In this document: piece by piece, positions 23,469 to 33,520 of the stretch | How positions within the stretch are numbered: the first letter of the stretch is position 1 | Layout: each line of letters opens with the position of its first letter | Origin: Xenophilus sp. L33 | GTDB lineage: Bacteria > Pseudomonadota > Gammaproteobacteria > Burkholderiales > Burkholderiaceae_C | DNA length: 43,650 nt | Direction of reading: 5' to 3' | NCBI RefSeq assembly: GCF_009765735.1 | Contig: NZ_LMUW01000016.1 | Location: 1-43,650, forward strand | Position numbers and translations under genes: made by a program | The notes under the pieces: generated by a model | Seen by the model: the letters and a program-made list of their open reading frames with translations, nothing else | Told to the model about the DNA's origin: nothing | Databases searched by the model: none

Positions 23469-24758
23469 ATGGCCAATGTGCTGTTCACCAACGTGAGGGT
23501 CTTCGACGGCGGCGGCGAGGCGCCCTTCATGGGCGACGTGCTGGTGCAGGGCAACCGCATCGCGCGGGTCGTGAAGACCGGCTACGGCGCGCGCGCCGCG
23601 CCGGTCGGGGGCGCCCAGGTGATCGACGGCGCCGGCGCCTTCCTGATGCCGGGCATGGTCGAGGCCCACACCCATTTCTCCTGGAACGACCAGCCCAGCC
23701 TCGACGCCATCCAGCGCATGCCGCCGGAAGAGCACATCCTCTGGTGCGCCGAGGTCGCGAAGCGCTACCTCGACATGGGCTGGACCAGCTGCGTCGGTGC
23801 CGCCACCGCCAAGCCGCGGCTCGACGTGGTGATCCGGAACGCGATCAACGACGGCACCATCGTCGGCCCGCGCTACCTGGCCGCCAGCCAGGAGATCACG
23901 GTGCCCGGCGGCCTCGGCGACACCACGCAGCCGCACCTGCCGCAGCCGGAGTTCGCCTTCGGCGCGGTGGTGAGCGGCGCCGAGGAAATGCGGCGCTGCG
24001 TGCGCATGTTCGCCAAGTACGGCGTCGATTCGCTGAAGATCAACCTCTCGGGCGAATCGATCACCGGCATGTCCAGCGAGATGAGCCAGTTCACCGAGGA
24101 AGAGATCTCGGTCTGCGTGCAGGAGGCCAAGGCCTGGGGCAAGCGGGTGGCCGCGCACGCCCGCTCGACCTGGTCGATCAAGCAGTGCGTCAAGCAAGGC
24201 ATCGAGGTGATCTACCACGCCAGCTTCGCCGACGAGGAAGCGCTCGACCTTTTGGAGGCGCACAAGTTCGAGCACTTCATCGCGCCCGGGCTGGCCTGGC
24301 TGATCAACACCTGCCATCACGCGAGCCAATGGGGACTGACGCCCGAGGTGACCCGCAAGATGGGCTACCACCGCGAGCTGGAAGCCGCCGTCGAGACCAT
24401 GCGCGCGCTGCGCAAGCGCGGGGTGCGCATCCTGCCCGGCGGCGACTACGGCTTCGCCTGGACGCCGCACGGCAGCAACGCCAAGGACCTCGAATACTTC
24501 GTCAAGTACGTCGGCATGAGCACCATGGAAGCGCTGCTCGCTGCGACCGCCTGGGGCGGTCCGATGATGCGCATGGGCAAGGTGCTGGGCTACATCCGCG
24601 AGGGCTACCTGGCCGACATCCTGCTCGTCGACGGCGACCCGCTGGCCGACATCACGGTGCTGCAGGACAAGGCCCGGATCATGGCCGTCATGAAGGACGG
24701 CGAATTCCACCGCGCGCCGCCGCTGCGCGCGACGCACCCGACCCGCTGGGCCGCCTGA
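23469..24758 (+). CDS. Metal-dependent amidohydrolase, paralogue 1
   Basis: This 429-residue protein is an imidazolonepropionase/prolidase-like member of the amidohydrolase superfamily. Visible metal-site residues are H67 and H69 (EAHTHFSWND), a probable carboxylated lysine K190 (DSLKINLSGE), H230 (VAAHARS) and H250 (VIYHASF). A late GGDYGFAWTPHG block carries the expected aspartate. It would hydrolyse an amide, lactam or carbamate C-N bond in the cytoplasm. It is two bases from the hydrolase gene. It is clearly paralogous to the next gene over its whole length. Confidence 0.9.
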   Translation: MANVLFTNVRVFDGGGEAPFMGDVLVQGNRIARVVKTGYGARAAPVGGAQVIDGAGAFLMPGMVEAHTHFSWNDQPSLDAIQRMPPEEHILWCAEVAKRYLDMGWTSCVGAATAKPRLDVVIRNAINDGTIVGPRYLAASQEITVPGGLGDTTQPHLPQPEFAFGAVVSGAEEMRRCVRMFAKYGVDSLKINLSGESITGMSSEMSQFTEEEISVCVQEAKAWGKRVAAHARSTWSIKQCVKQGIEVIYHASFADEEALDLLEAHKFEHFIAPGLAWLINTCHHASQWGLTPEVTRKMGYHRELEAAVETMRALRKRGVRILPGGDYGFAWTPHGSNAKDLEYFVKYVGMSTMEALLAATAWGGPMMRMGKVLGYIREGYLADILLVDGDPLADITVLQDKARIMAVMKDGEFHRAPPLRATHPTRWAA

Positions 24759-24789
24759 GTTCCACCTGAACCCATCCAGGAGCAACACC

Positions 24790-26073
24790 ATGGCCGACGT
24801 CGTCTTCACCAACGTCCGCATCATCGACGGCAGCGGACAGAACCCGTTCAACGGCAGCGTGCTGGTGCGCGGCAACCGCATCCGCCAGGTCGGCCGCAGC
24901 ACCGCGCCGATCGCGCCCGGCGGCGCCACCGTCATCGACGGTGCCGGCGCCACGCTGATGCCGGGCCTGTGCGAGGCCCACACGCACTTCTCGTGGAACG
25001 ACGCGGCCACGCTGGCGGCGATCCAGACCATGCCGCTGGAGGAGCACGTGCTGTGGTGCGCCAAGGTCGCCAGGCGCTACCTCGAGGCCGGATTCACCTC
25101 GTGCGTCGGCGCCGCCTGCGCCAAGCCGCGGCTGGACGTGGTGATCCGCAACGCGATCAACGCCGGGCAGATCCCGGGGCCGCGCTACCTCGCGGCCAGC
25201 CAGGAGATCACGGTGCTCGGCGGCCTCGGCGACGAGACGCTGCCGCACCTGCCCTTCCCGGAGTTCAGCTTCGGCGTGAACATCTCCGGCGCCGAGGAGA
25301 TGCGGCGCGCGGTGCGCATGTTCCTGAAGTACGGCGTGGACTCGATCAAGCTCAACCTGTCGGGCGACAACTTCACGCCGCAGTCGCCGTCCGAGACGAC
25401 CTGGATGATGGACGAGGAAGTGGCCGCCGCGATGCGCGAGGTGAAGATCCGCGGCAAGCGCGGCATCGCCCATGCCCGCTCGTCGGACAGCGTCAAGCAG
25501 GCGCTGCGCCACGGCATCGACCTGATCTACCACGCCAGCTTCGTCGACAACGAGGCGCTCGACATGCTGGAGGCCGCCAAGGACAGGGTCTTCGTCGCGC
25601 CGGGCATCGCGATCCTCTACGCGATGCTGAACGAGGCCTCCGAGTTCGGCATCAGCCGCGCGATGGCGATCGACATGGGCTACCAGATCGAATGGGACGC
25701 GGCGCTCGAGTCGCTGTCCGAGATGCACCGGCGCGGCATCCGCGTGCTGCCGGGCGGCGACTACGGCTTCGCCTTCACGCCGCATTGCCAGAATTCGCGC
25801 GACCTCGAGTTCTTCGTCAAGTACCTGGGCTTCACGCCGATGGAGGCGATCCGCTCGGCCACGCTCTACGGCGGCCAGATCATGATGCAGCCCGACGAGC
25901 TCGGCGTCATCAAGGACGGCTACCTGGCCGACCTGCTGCTGGTCGACGGCGACCCGCTGGCCAACCTCGCGATCCTGCGCGACCCCAAGCGCATCCTGGC
26001 GGTGATGAAGGACGGCGAATTCGCCAAGGCGCCGGAGATCGCGTCGCAGCGCCGCTGGGAGCGGGCCGCATGA
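24790..26073 (+). CDS. Metal-dependent amidohydrolase, paralogue 2
   Basis: This 427-residue protein shares long stretches with the preceding gene: an identical opening VVFTNVRIIDG pattern, AHTHFSWND, SCVGAA, AKPRLDVVIRNAIN, RYLAASQEITV and LPGGDYGFAFTPH. The metal residues are kept: H64, H66, K187, H228 and H248. Differences cluster in the region around residues 190-212 (SGDNFTPQSPSETTWMMDEE) and 253-275, which could alter substrate choice. AGGAGC lies nine bases before the ATG. The pair looks like a tandem duplication that has diverged for two related substrates or successive steps. Confidence 0.9.
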   Translation: MADVVFTNVRIIDGSGQNPFNGSVLVRGNRIRQVGRSTAPIAPGGATVIDGAGATLMPGLCEAHTHFSWNDAATLAAIQTMPLEEHVLWCAKVARRYLEAGFTSCVGAACAKPRLDVVIRNAINAGQIPGPRYLAASQEITVLGGLGDETLPHLPFPEFSFGVNISGAEEMRRAVRMFLKYGVDSIKLNLSGDNFTPQSPSETTWMMDEEVAAAMREVKIRGKRGIAHARSSDSVKQALRHGIDLIYHASFVDNEALDMLEAAKDRVFVAPGIAILYAMLNEASEFGISRAMAIDMGYQIEWDAALESLSEMHRRGIRVLPGGDYGFAFTPHCQNSRDLEFFVKYLGFTPMEAIRSATLYGGQIMMQPDELGVIKDGYLADLLLVDGDPLANLAILRDPKRILAVMKDGEFAKAPEIASQRRWERAA

Positions 26074-26083
26074 AGGCCGCCGC

Positions 26084-27025
26084 ATGAAGCGCAAGGCCTG
26101 GGGTCTCTGGCTGCTGTTCGGCGTGCCGATCGCGGTCTTCGTGGTCTGGGCGATCACGGACAACTACACGCTCTTCTTCAAGACCTTCCTGAACGGCCTC
26201 ACGCTGGCCTCGCTCTACTTCCTGGTGGCCAGCGGCTTCACGCTGGTCTTCGGGCTGATGCGCAACGTCAACCTGGCGCACGGCTCGCTCTACCTGTTCG
26301 GCGCCTACGTCGGCTGGTTCGTCGGCGAGAACACCGGCTCGTGGGTGCTGGCGGTGGCGGCCGGCTTCCTGGCCGCGGCGGTGCTCGGCCTGCTGATGCA
26401 GTTGCTGATCTTCCGCCACATGCAGGGGCAGGACCTGCGCCAGACGCTGGTGACGATCGGCCTGTCGATCGTGCTGGCCGACCTGATGCTGTGGATCTGG
26501 GGCGCCGAGATCTACACCTTCGACCCGCCGGCCTGGATCTATGGCTCGACCACGCTGCCGCTGGTCAACAAGTTCCCGACCTACCGCATCTTCGTGCTGC
26601 TGGCCTCGATCGTGATCGGGGTCGGGCTCTGGCTGCTGCTGGCGCGCACGCGGGTCGGCATGATGATCCGCGCCGGCGTCGACGACCGCGGCATGCTGGC
26701 CGCGTCCGGGGTCAACGTGCAGCGCGTGTTCGCGCTGACCTTCGCGATCGGCGCCGGCCTGGCGGGCCTGGCCGGCGTGGTCGGCGGCACCGCGCTCTCG
26801 ATCTCGCCGGGGGAGGACACGCGCTACCTGCTGGCCTCGCTGGTGGTGGTGATCGTCGGCGGCATGGGCAGCGTGGTCGGCGCCGCGATCGGCGCGCTGC
26901 TGATCGGCCTGGCCGAGCAGTTCGGCCTGGCCTACGCGCCGACCTACAGCGTGGTCTTCACCTTCGTGATCATGGTGGTGGCGCTGGCGTTCAAGCCTCG
27001 CGGGCTGATGGGGAAGAACACGTGA
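26084..27025 (+). CDS. Branched-chain-amino-acid-type ABC transporter permease (LivH)
   Basis: This 313-residue inner-membrane permease has about eight segments and the LivH blocks TLASLYFLVASGFTLVFGLM, NLAHGSLYLFGAY and VDDRGMLAASGVNVQRVF (the conserved cytoplasmic loop that meets the ATPase). It forms the transport channel with the next permease. LIV-family transporters carry not only Leu/Ile/Val but also amides, urea and aromatic acids, and the surrounding hydrolases point to such a substrate. Ten bases follow the amidohydrolase stop. Confidence 0.92.
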   Translation: MKRKAWGLWLLFGVPIAVFVVWAITDNYTLFFKTFLNGLTLASLYFLVASGFTLVFGLMRNVNLAHGSLYLFGAYVGWFVGENTGSWVLAVAAGFLAAAVLGLLMQLLIFRHMQGQDLRQTLVTIGLSIVLADLMLWIWGAEIYTFDPPAWIYGSTTLPLVNKFPTYRIFVLLASIVIGVGLWLLLARTRVGMMIRAGVDDRGMLAASGVNVQRVFALTFAIGAGLAGLAGVVGGTALSISPGEDTRYLLASLVVVIVGGMGSVVGAAIGALLIGLAEQFGLAYAPTYSVVFTFVIMVVALAFKPRGLMGKNT

Positions 27026-27080
27026 GCCGCACGGCCGCCCCGAAGGCGAGCACCGCGGCGCGCAGCGCGGAGGTTGCGCA

Positions 27081-28211
27081 ATGAGCGCTTCGCAATGGCG
27101 TCGGGCGATGAATTCGTCGGCGGCGGCGCAGGCGGCGCGCGCCGGCAGCCACACGCCCGGCCTGGCGCTCGCCCCGACGGCTGAAGTCGCCATTGAAAGC
27201 CGCTGGCGCGGCGCCCTGCGCGGCATCCGCTGGCGCCACGCGTTGGTGCTCGCCTTCGTGATCGCCTACCCCTTCTTCGCCTCGCCCTTCTTCAGCTTCC
27301 AGATCGGTGCGCAGGCGCTGGCACTCGGGCTGATCGCGCTGTCGCTCACCTTCCTCGGCGGCTACGGCGGCATGGTGTCGCTGGCGCAGATGACGGTGGC
27401 CGGCTTCGCCGCCTACATGCTGGCCATCTTCGGCAGCAGCAGCAACCTGGCGATCAGCCTCGGCTGGCCCTGGTGGCTGGCGCTGCTCGTGGCGCTGCTG
27501 CTGGCGACCGTGGTCGCGGCCGGCATCGGCTGGCTGTCGGTGCGCACCGAAGGCATCTACACGATCATGATCACGCTGGCGGTGGGCGTCGCCTTCTTCT
27601 ACCTGGCGCAGCAGAACTACACGCTCTTCAACGGCTTCCAGGGCTTCAGCAAGATCTCGCCGCCGGTGCTCCTCGGCGTCGACCTGCACGACGCGACGCC
27701 CTTCTACTTCATGACGCTGGCCTGCTCGCTGGCCGGCTACTTCTTCGTCAAGCACCTGGTGCGCACGCCCTTCGGCATCGCGCTGCAGGGCATCCGCGAC
27801 AACCCGCGCCGCATGCAGGCGCTGGGCTACGACGTCACCGCGCACCGGGTCGCCGCCTATGCGGTGGCCGGCTTCCTGGCGGCCGTCGGCGGCGTGCTGA
27901 TGGTCTGGTACAACGGCCGCATCTCGCCCGGCACCGTCGGCACCGGCGCGATGATCAACATCCTCATCATCGCCGTGCTCGGCGGCATGAAGCATCCGAT
28001 CGGCGCCTTCGTCGGCGCGATCGTCTTCGTGCTCCTGCAGAACTTCGCGATCGACCTGGTCGACCGCGAACGCTTCAATCTCGTCATCGGCGGGGTCTTC
28101 CTCGCGATCGTGCTGTTTTCCCCCGATGGGCTCCTGGGGCTGTGGCAACACCTGCGCAGCCGCCTGGGCGGCCCCTTCGCAACCCGCGGCGGTGGCCGCA
28201 TTCATCGATGA
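27081..28211 (+). CDS. Branched-chain-amino-acid-type ABC transporter permease (LivM)
   Basis: This 376-residue permease has the LivM blocks GYGGMVSLAQMTVAGFAAY, IRDNPRRMQALGYDVTAHRV and NILIIAVLGGMKHPIGAFVGA. A polar amino-terminal extension of about 55 residues precedes the first membrane segment and is not typical of the family. It partners LivH in the membrane. An overlapping mini reading frame of 20 codons (27022-27084) lies between livH and this start. A later internal start is possible, but none has a clearly better ribosome site. Confidence 0.92.
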   Translation: MSASQWRRAMNSSAAAQAARAGSHTPGLALAPTAEVAIESRWRGALRGIRWRHALVLAFVIAYPFFASPFFSFQIGAQALALGLIALSLTFLGGYGGMVSLAQMTVAGFAAYMLAIFGSSSNLAISLGWPWWLALLVALLLATVVAAGIGWLSVRTEGIYTIMITLAVGVAFFYLAQQNYTLFNGFQGFSKISPPVLLGVDLHDATPFYFMTLACSLAGYFFVKHLVRTPFGIALQGIRDNPRRMQALGYDVTAHRVAAYAVAGFLAAVGGVLMVWYNGRISPGTVGTGAMINILIIAVLGGMKHPIGAFVGAIVFVLLQNFAIDLVDRERFNLVIGGVFLAIVLFSPDGLLGLWQHLRSRLGGPFATRGGGRIHR

Positions 28212-28228
28212 CAACAAAGGAGCGAGAC

Positions 28229-29482
28229 ATGAGCAGAGGCAAGAGAGTGTTCGGGCGCAGCATCGTCGCCGCGGCGGCGCTGGTCGCGATGGCCGGCCTG
28301 GCGCAGGCGCAGGAGACCTTGAAGATCGGCCTGCTGGCCTCCCTGGAGGGCCCGTTCGCGGCGCCCGGCCAGGACGGCATGCGCGGCGCCGACCTGGCGC
28401 TCAAGGAAAAGAACGGAATGGCCGGCGGCAAGAAGATCGAGTTCGTCAAGGTGTCGTCCGACGCCACGCCCGACAAGGCGGTCAACTCGACCCGCAAGGC
28501 GGTCGAGCAGGACAAGGTGCAGATCATGATCGGCCCGCTGTCCGGCGACGAAGGCATCGCGGTCAAGAACTACGCGAAGACGCAGCCGAACGTGACCTTC
28601 ATCAACGGCTCCTCCGGTGCGCAGGGCGCGACCCTGGGCGACCCGGCGCCGAACTTCTACCGCTTCAACACCGAAGGCGCGCAGTGGATGGTCGGCCTCG
28701 GCGACCACGTGCTCTCCAAGGGGTACAAGAAGGTGTACCTGGTGGCCGAGGACTACGGCTTCCCGTATTCGCAGGTGCAGGGCTTCATGGCCAGCTACTG
28801 CGCCAAGGGCGGCAAGGTGATCGACAAGGCCTGGGTGCCGCTGGGCACCAAGGACTACGCCTCGGTGATCGCCAAGATCCCGAAGGACGCCGATGCGCTG
28901 CTGGTGGTGCTGGGCGGCTCCGACGCGGTCAACTTCCTCACGCAGTACGAACAGGCCGGCGGCGACAAGCCGATGATCGGCGGCTCGATCACGGTCGACC
29001 AGACGGTGCTGAACTTCAAGGGCAAGCGGCGCGAGTCGCTGCTCGGCACGGCCTCCGCCGGCCCGATGGCCGACTCGATCGACACGCCGGAGTGGAAGAA
29101 GTTCGTCTCCGAATACAAGGCCGACTTCAAGGACGGCTTCCCGAGCCCGTCGCTCTTCGCCTACCTCTACTACATCAACACCAAGGCCACGCTGGATGCG
29201 CTCGACGCGGTGCACGGCGACCTGTCGAACAACCAGAAGGCGTTCCGGGAGGCGCTGCAGAAGACCGACTTCCAGGGCCCGGCCGGCGAGGTGAAGATCG
29301 ACGCCAACCGCAACGGCGTCGGCACCACCTACATCACCGAGGTGACCAAGGCGCCGGACGGCTCCTTCTACAACAAGGTGGTGAAGACGGTGCCCAACAT
29401 CACGCAGACGCTGGGCCTGCCCGAGGCGGACTTCAAGAAGATGGGCCTGGGCACCCGCGACGTGCCCGACTGCCGCACCTGA
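28229..29482 (+). CDS. ABC transporter periplasmic substrate-binding protein (LivK-like)
   Basis: This 417-residue protein has a cleavable signal peptide ([15 protein letters not shown], cleavage before QETLKIG). Two periplasmic-binding lobes typical of the Leu/Ile/Val-binding fold follow: [20 protein letters not shown], then [13 protein letters not shown] and [15 protein letters not shown]. It captures the substrate in the periplasm for the LivH/LivM channel. It sits between the permeases and ATPases. AAAGGAG eight bases before the ATG is strong. Ligand is unknown; such proteins often bind aromatic acids or amides in catabolic operons. Confidence 0.92.
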   Translation: MSRGKRVFGRSIVAAAALVAMAGLAQAQETLKIGLLASLEGPFAAPGQDGMRGADLALKEKNGMAGGKKIEFVKVSSDATPDKAVNSTRKAVEQDKVQIMIGPLSGDEGIAVKNYAKTQPNVTFINGSSGAQGATLGDPAPNFYRFNTEGAQWMVGLGDHVLSKGYKKVYLVAEDYGFPYSQVQGFMASYCAKGGKVIDKAWVPLGTKDYASVIAKIPKDADALLVVLGGSDAVNFLTQYEQAGGDKPMIGGSITVDQTVLNFKGKRRESLLGTASAGPMADSIDTPEWKKFVSEYKADFKDGFPSPSLFAYLYYINTKATLDALDAVHGDLSNNQKAFREALQKTDFQGPAGEVKIDANRNGVGTTYITEVTKAPDGSFYNKVVKTVPNITQTLGLPEADFKKMGLGTRDVPDCRT

Positions 29483-29493
29483 AGTACCCGGCG

Positions 29494-30333
29494 ATGGCGT
29501 CGATCACCCCGATCAGGCCGCGGACCGCACGCGGCGGCGCGGCCGCCGCGCTCGCCGAGCGCGCCGGCACGGCAGGCACGCAGCTGCTGTCCGGCGACGC
29601 GCTGCGGCTGGACGGGGTGACCCGTGCCTTCGGCGCGCTGAAGGCGGTCGATTCGGTTTCGCTGACCGTCGCGGCCGGGCAGAAGTACGCCATCCTCGGC
29701 TCCAACGGCGCCGGCAAGACCACGCTCTTCAACGCGATCACCGGCGACTTCCCGCCCACCGCCGGGCGGATCCATTTCTTCGGCGAGGACATCACCGACC
29801 TGCCGCCGCAGGACCGCATCCGCAAGGGGCTGCGGCGCACCTACCAATCCTCGCTGCTGTTTCGCGACCTCACGGTGCGCGACAACCTGTTCCTGGCGGT
29901 GCGCGGCGTCGCCAGCGGCCGCTTCAGCTTCGTGCGGCCGCGCGCCGGCGCCGCCTCGATGCGGGCCACCCGCGACCTGCTCGACCGGGCCCGGCTCGCG
30001 CACATCGCCGACGAGCGGGTCGCCAACCTGGCGCACGGCCAGCAACGGCAGCTGGAGATCGGCATGGCGCTGGCGGGGGCGCCGCGGCTCATCCTCTTCG
30101 ACGAGCCGGCCGCCGGCCTGTCGCCGGCCGAACGCCGCGAACTGGTCGCGCTGCTGGCGTCGCTGCCCGCGCACATGAGCTTCGTGCTGATCGAGCACGA
30201 CCTCGACATCGCACTCAAGGTGGTGGACCGGGTCACGGTGATGCACAACGGCCGCGTGCTGCGCACCGGCAGCCCCGACGAGATCGAGAACGACGGCCAG
30301 GTACAGGCGATCTACATGGGGAGCCGTCACTGA
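29494..30333 (+). CDS. ABC transporter ATP-binding protein (LivG)
   Basis: This 279-residue ATPase has a Walker A motif GSNGAGKTT and a degenerate signature [15 protein letters not shown] (LAHGQ instead of LSGGQ). Walker B is [13 protein letters not shown] and the switch histidine is in LIEHDLD. The LivG-type insertion after [15 protein letters not shown] is present. An unusual 35-residue Ala/Gly/Arg-rich amino-terminal tail precedes the fold. Its stop and the next ATG share one base (TGATG), so it is coupled to the LivF fusion. Confidence 0.92.
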   Translation: MASITPIRPRTARGGAAAALAERAGTAGTQLLSGDALRLDGVTRAFGALKAVDSVSLTVAAGQKYAILGSNGAGKTTLFNAITGDFPPTAGRIHFFGEDITDLPPQDRIRKGLRRTYQSSLLFRDLTVRDNLFLAVRGVASGRFSFVRPRAGAASMRATRDLLDRARLAHIADERVANLAHGQQRQLEIGMALAGAPRLILFDEPAAGLSPAERRELVALLASLPAHMSFVLIEHDLDIALKVVDRVTVMHNGRVLRTGSPDEIENDGQVQAIYMGSRH

Positions 30334-32645
30334 TGGCCTGGTTCGGCAACGATCGCGGCGCCGCCGCCACCGCCAATGCACCGATGCTGGTGGTCGAGGG
30401 TCTGGACGTCTACTATGGCCGCGCCCATGCGCTGCAAGGCGTGAGCCTCAGGCTGGAGCGCGGCGTGCTCGGCATCGTCGGGCGCAACGGCATGGGCAAG
30501 TCGACGCTGTGCAACGCGGTCACCGGCATGGTGCCGGCGCGCGGCAGCGTGAAGCTGCTGGGCGAGGAGATCCTCGGCATGACGCCGAACGAGATCACCA
30601 ACCGCGGCATCGCCTACGTGCCGCAGGGCCGGCGCGTCTGGCCCTCGCTCTCGGTCGACGAGACCCTTCGGCTGGTGGCCAGCAGGCGGCGCGAGGTCGA
30701 CCGGGTCTACACGATGTTCCCGCGGCTGGCGGAGCGGCGCGGCAACGGCGGCGCGCAGCTTTCCGGCGGCGAGCAGCAGATGCTGGCGATCGGCCGTGCG
30801 CTGCTGCTCAACCCCAAGCTGCTGGTGATGGACGAGCCGACCGAGGGCCTCGCGCCGGTGATCGTCGAGCAGGTGGCGCAGGCGCTGCGCGACCTGGTGG
30901 CCGAGGGCAGCATCGCGGTGCTGCTGATCGAGCAGAACCTCGGCGTCGCGATCTCGGTGACCGACCGCATCGGGCTGATGGTCAACGGCCGCATCGCGCA
31001 GGAGATGCCGGCGGCGCAACTGGCCGCCGATCGCGAACTGCAGGAGCGGCTGCTCGGCGTGCGCTCGGGCGGCGGCGAGGAAGAAGACGAAGTCGCGCCC
31101 GCAGCGCAGCCGATCGGCGATCACCCGCCCGCCGGCCCGCAGGTCTTCACCGTGCGGCGCGCCCACGGCGACGGCGCGCCCTCGCTGGACGACCTGGCGC
31201 CGGCGACGGTGCGCGGCTTCACGCGCTGGAACGCGGGGGGCACCGCGGCACCGGTGACGGACATCGCACGCGCTTCGCCATCGACGTCATCGACGCCGGC
31301 GGAGCTCGCGGCGCTCGCGGCCCTGCAGGCACCGGTCGCAGCGCCCCTACCTCCGGCCAGCCAGGCCGGCGCGGTCCGGTCGACCGGTGCGACACAGGTC
31401 TTCGACTTCCCGGTCGCCGCCACCAGCGCGCGCGCCGCCTACGTGGTCGGCACCTTCGACACCAAGGGCCGCGAGCTGTCCTACCTGCGCCAGGCGATCG
31501 AGCGGCTCGGCCTGCGGGTGGTGACGGTCGACCTCTCGACCTCGGGCAAGCCGTCGACCGCCAGCGTCCATCCGCGCGAGGTGGCGCGGCACCATCCGCA
31601 GGGCGAGTCGGCGGTCTTCAGCGGCGACCGCGGCAGCGCCACCGCCGCGATGGCGCTGGCCTTCGAGGCCTTCGTGTGCGGCCGGCGCGACCTCGGCGCG
31701 ATCATCTCGGCGGGCGGCTCCGGCGGCACCTCGATGGCCACCCAGGGCATGCGCGCGCTGCCGATCGGCCTGCCGAAGATGATGGTCTCGACCATGGCCA
31801 GCGGCGACACCCGGCCCTACGTCGGGCCGAGCGACATCTGCATGATGTATTCGGTCACCGACGTGCAGGGCATCAACCGCATCAGCGAGAGCGTGCTGTC
31901 GAATGCGGCGCATGCGCTGGCCGGCATGCTGGCGCATCCGCCGGTCGCCTCGTCGATCACCCAGCCGGCCATCGGCCTGACCATGTTCGGCGTCACCACT
32001 CCCTGCGTGCAGGCAGTGACGAAGCGGCTCGAGGACCGCTACGACTGCCTGGTGTTCCACGCCACCGGCGTCGGCGGCCAGTCGATGGAGAAGCTGGCCG
32101 ACTCCGGCCTCCTGGCCGGCGTGATCGACGTCTCGACCACCGAGGTGGCCGACGAGATCGGCGGCGGCGTGCTGTCGGCCGGCGCCACGCGCCTGGACGT
32201 CTTCGCCCGCCACGCCCTGCCCTACGTCGGCTCCTGCGGCGCGCTCGACATGATCAATTTCGGCGCCTTCGACACGGTGCCCGAGCGCTTGCGCGCCCGC
32301 ACGCTCTACCGCCACAACCCGACCGTGACACTGATGCGCACCACGGTCGACGAATGCCGGGCGATCGGCGAATTCATCGCCGCCAAGCTCAACGCGATGC
32401 GCGGGCCGGTGCGCTTCCTCGTTCCCGAAGGCGGCGTCTCGGCGATCGACAAGCCGGGCCAGCCCTTCCACGACCCGGCCGCCGACCGGATGCTGTTCGA
32501 CACCATCGAGTCGCTGTTCCGCAGCGGCACCGACCGGCAGCTCCAGCGGCTGCCGCTGCACATCAACGACGAGGCCTTCGCCGACGCGTTGGTCGCCGCC
32601 TGGCAGGACGCAAGCCGCGGCAGCCCCGGCGCGCGGCGGGCCTGA
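30333..32645 (+). CDS. LivF ATPase fused to Tm-1-like/UPF0261 domain
   Basis: This 770-residue protein has two unrelated parts with no stop between them. Residues about 1-245 form a LivF-type ABC ATPase: Walker [10 protein letters not shown] at 50-58, signature LSGGEQQ at 143-149, Walker B LLVMDEP at 163-169. A Pro/Ala/Ser-rich linker covers about 246-365. Residues 368-765 form a complete Tm-1-like/UPF0261 domain ([61 protein letters not shown]). Normally these are separate genes. The fusion would tether the UPF0261 activity to the membrane transporter. Function of UPF0261 in bacteria is unknown. Confidence 0.9.
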   Translation: MAWFGNDRGAAATANAPMLVVEGLDVYYGRAHALQGVSLRLERGVLGIVGRNGMGKSTLCNAVTGMVPARGSVKLLGEEILGMTPNEITNRGIAYVPQGRRVWPSLSVDETLRLVASRRREVDRVYTMFPRLAERRGNGGAQLSGGEQQMLAIGRALLLNPKLLVMDEPTEGLAPVIVEQVAQALRDLVAEGSIAVLLIEQNLGVAISVTDRIGLMVNGRIAQEMPAAQLAADRELQERLLGVRSGGGEEEDEVAPAAQPIGDHPPAGPQVFTVRRAHGDGAPSLDDLAPATVRGFTRWNAGGTAAPVTDIARASPSTSSTPAELAALAALQAPVAAPLPPASQAGAVRSTGATQVFDFPVAATSARAAYVVGTFDTKGRELSYLRQAIERLGLRVVTVDLSTSGKPSTASVHPREVARHHPQGESAVFSGDRGSATAAMALAFEAFVCGRRDLGAIISAGGSGGTSMATQGMRALPIGLPKMMVSTMASGDTRPYVGPSDICMMYSVTDVQGINRISESVLSNAAHALAGMLAHPPVASSITQPAIGLTMFGVTTPCVQAVTKRLEDRYDCLVFHATGVGGQSMEKLADSGLLAGVIDVSTTEVADEIGGGVLSAGATRLDVFARHALPYVGSCGALDMINFGAFDTVPERLRARTLYRHNPTVTLMRTTVDECRAIGEFIAAKLNAMRGPVRFLVPEGGVSAIDKPGQPFHDPAADRMLFDTIESLFRSGTDRQLQRLPLHINDEAFADALVAAWQDASRGSPGARRA

Positions 32646-32671
32646 AGAGAACAAGACCAGGAGGAAGACCC

Positions 32672-33502
32672 ATGCCACGCATCGCCCGATCGACACTGCT
32701 GGAGCGCTTCCGCGCCAAGATCGAATCCGGACGCCCGCTGATCGGCGGCGGCGCCGGCACCGGCCTGTCGGCCAAGTGCGAGGAAGCCGGCGGGATCGAC
32801 CTGATCGTCATCTACAACTCGGGCCGCTACCGCATGGCCGGGCGAGGCTCGCTGGCCGGCCTGATGGCCTACGGCAACGCCAACGAGATCGTCTGCGAGA
32901 TGGCGCGCGAGGTCCTGCCGGTGGTGAAGACGACGCCGGTGCTGGCCGGCGTCAACGGCACCGACCCGTTCATGATCCCGGACGAATTCCTCGGCCGACT
33001 CGTCACGCTCGGCTTCTCGGGCGTGCAGAACTTCCCGACGGTCGGGCTGATCGACGGCACCTTCCGCGCCAACCTGGAAGAGACCGGCATGGGCTACGGG
33101 CTGGAGGTCGACTTCATCGCCCGCGCCCATGCGCTCGACCTGCTGACCACGCCCTACGTGTTCTCGGAAGCCGACGCGCGCGCCATGGCCGGCGCCGGCG
33201 CCGACATCGTCGTCTGCCACATGGGCCTCACCACCGGCGGCGCCATCGGCGCCGAGACCGCGCTGACGCTGGCCGACTGCGTGCCGCGCATCAACGCCTG
33301 GGCCGCCGCCGCGCACGAGGTCAACCCCGATGCGATCGTGCTGTGCCATGGCGGCCCGATCGCCACGCCGGAGGACGCGCAGCACGTGCTGGCACGCTGC
33401 CCGTCCTGCCACGGCTTCTACGGCGCCAGCTCGATGGAGCGGCTGCCGACCGAGGCGGTGCTCACCGAGACCACCCGGCGCTTCCTTCAGATCACGCGAT
33501 AA
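32672..33502 (+). CDS. TIM-barrel PEP-hydrolase-family protein (Tm-1 carboxy-domain-like)
   Basis: This 276-residue TIM-barrel protein matches the phosphoenolpyruvate hydrolase/TIM-barrel signal transduction family: [59 protein letters not shown] and [13 protein letters not shown] strong AGGAGG precedes the ATG. The family normally lies next to a UPF0261 gene, and in tomato Tm-1 the two are one protein. Here the UPF0261 half is on the upstream LivF fusion, so the pair is retained. It is predicted to be a cytoplasmic enzyme; the reaction is not established. Confidence 0.9.
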   Translation: MPRIARSTLLERFRAKIESGRPLIGGGAGTGLSAKCEEAGGIDLIVIYNSGRYRMAGRGSLAGLMAYGNANEIVCEMAREVLPVVKTTPVLAGVNGTDPFMIPDEFLGRLVTLGFSGVQNFPTVGLIDGTFRANLEETGMGYGLEVDFIARAHALDLLTTPYVFSEADARAMAGAGADIVVCHMGLTTGGAIGAETALTLADCVPRINAWAAAAHEVNPDAIVLCHGGPIATPEDAQHVLARCPSCHGFYGASSMERLPTEAVLTETTRRFLQITR

Positions 33503-33520
33503 ACAGAGGAGACGACTTCT

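Noticed and set aside
30509..33502. Long plus-strand frame overlapping the LivF-UPF0261 fusion
   Set aside because: Only its last 276 residues (from 32672) are a real gene; the rest is an Arg-rich out-of-frame shadow.
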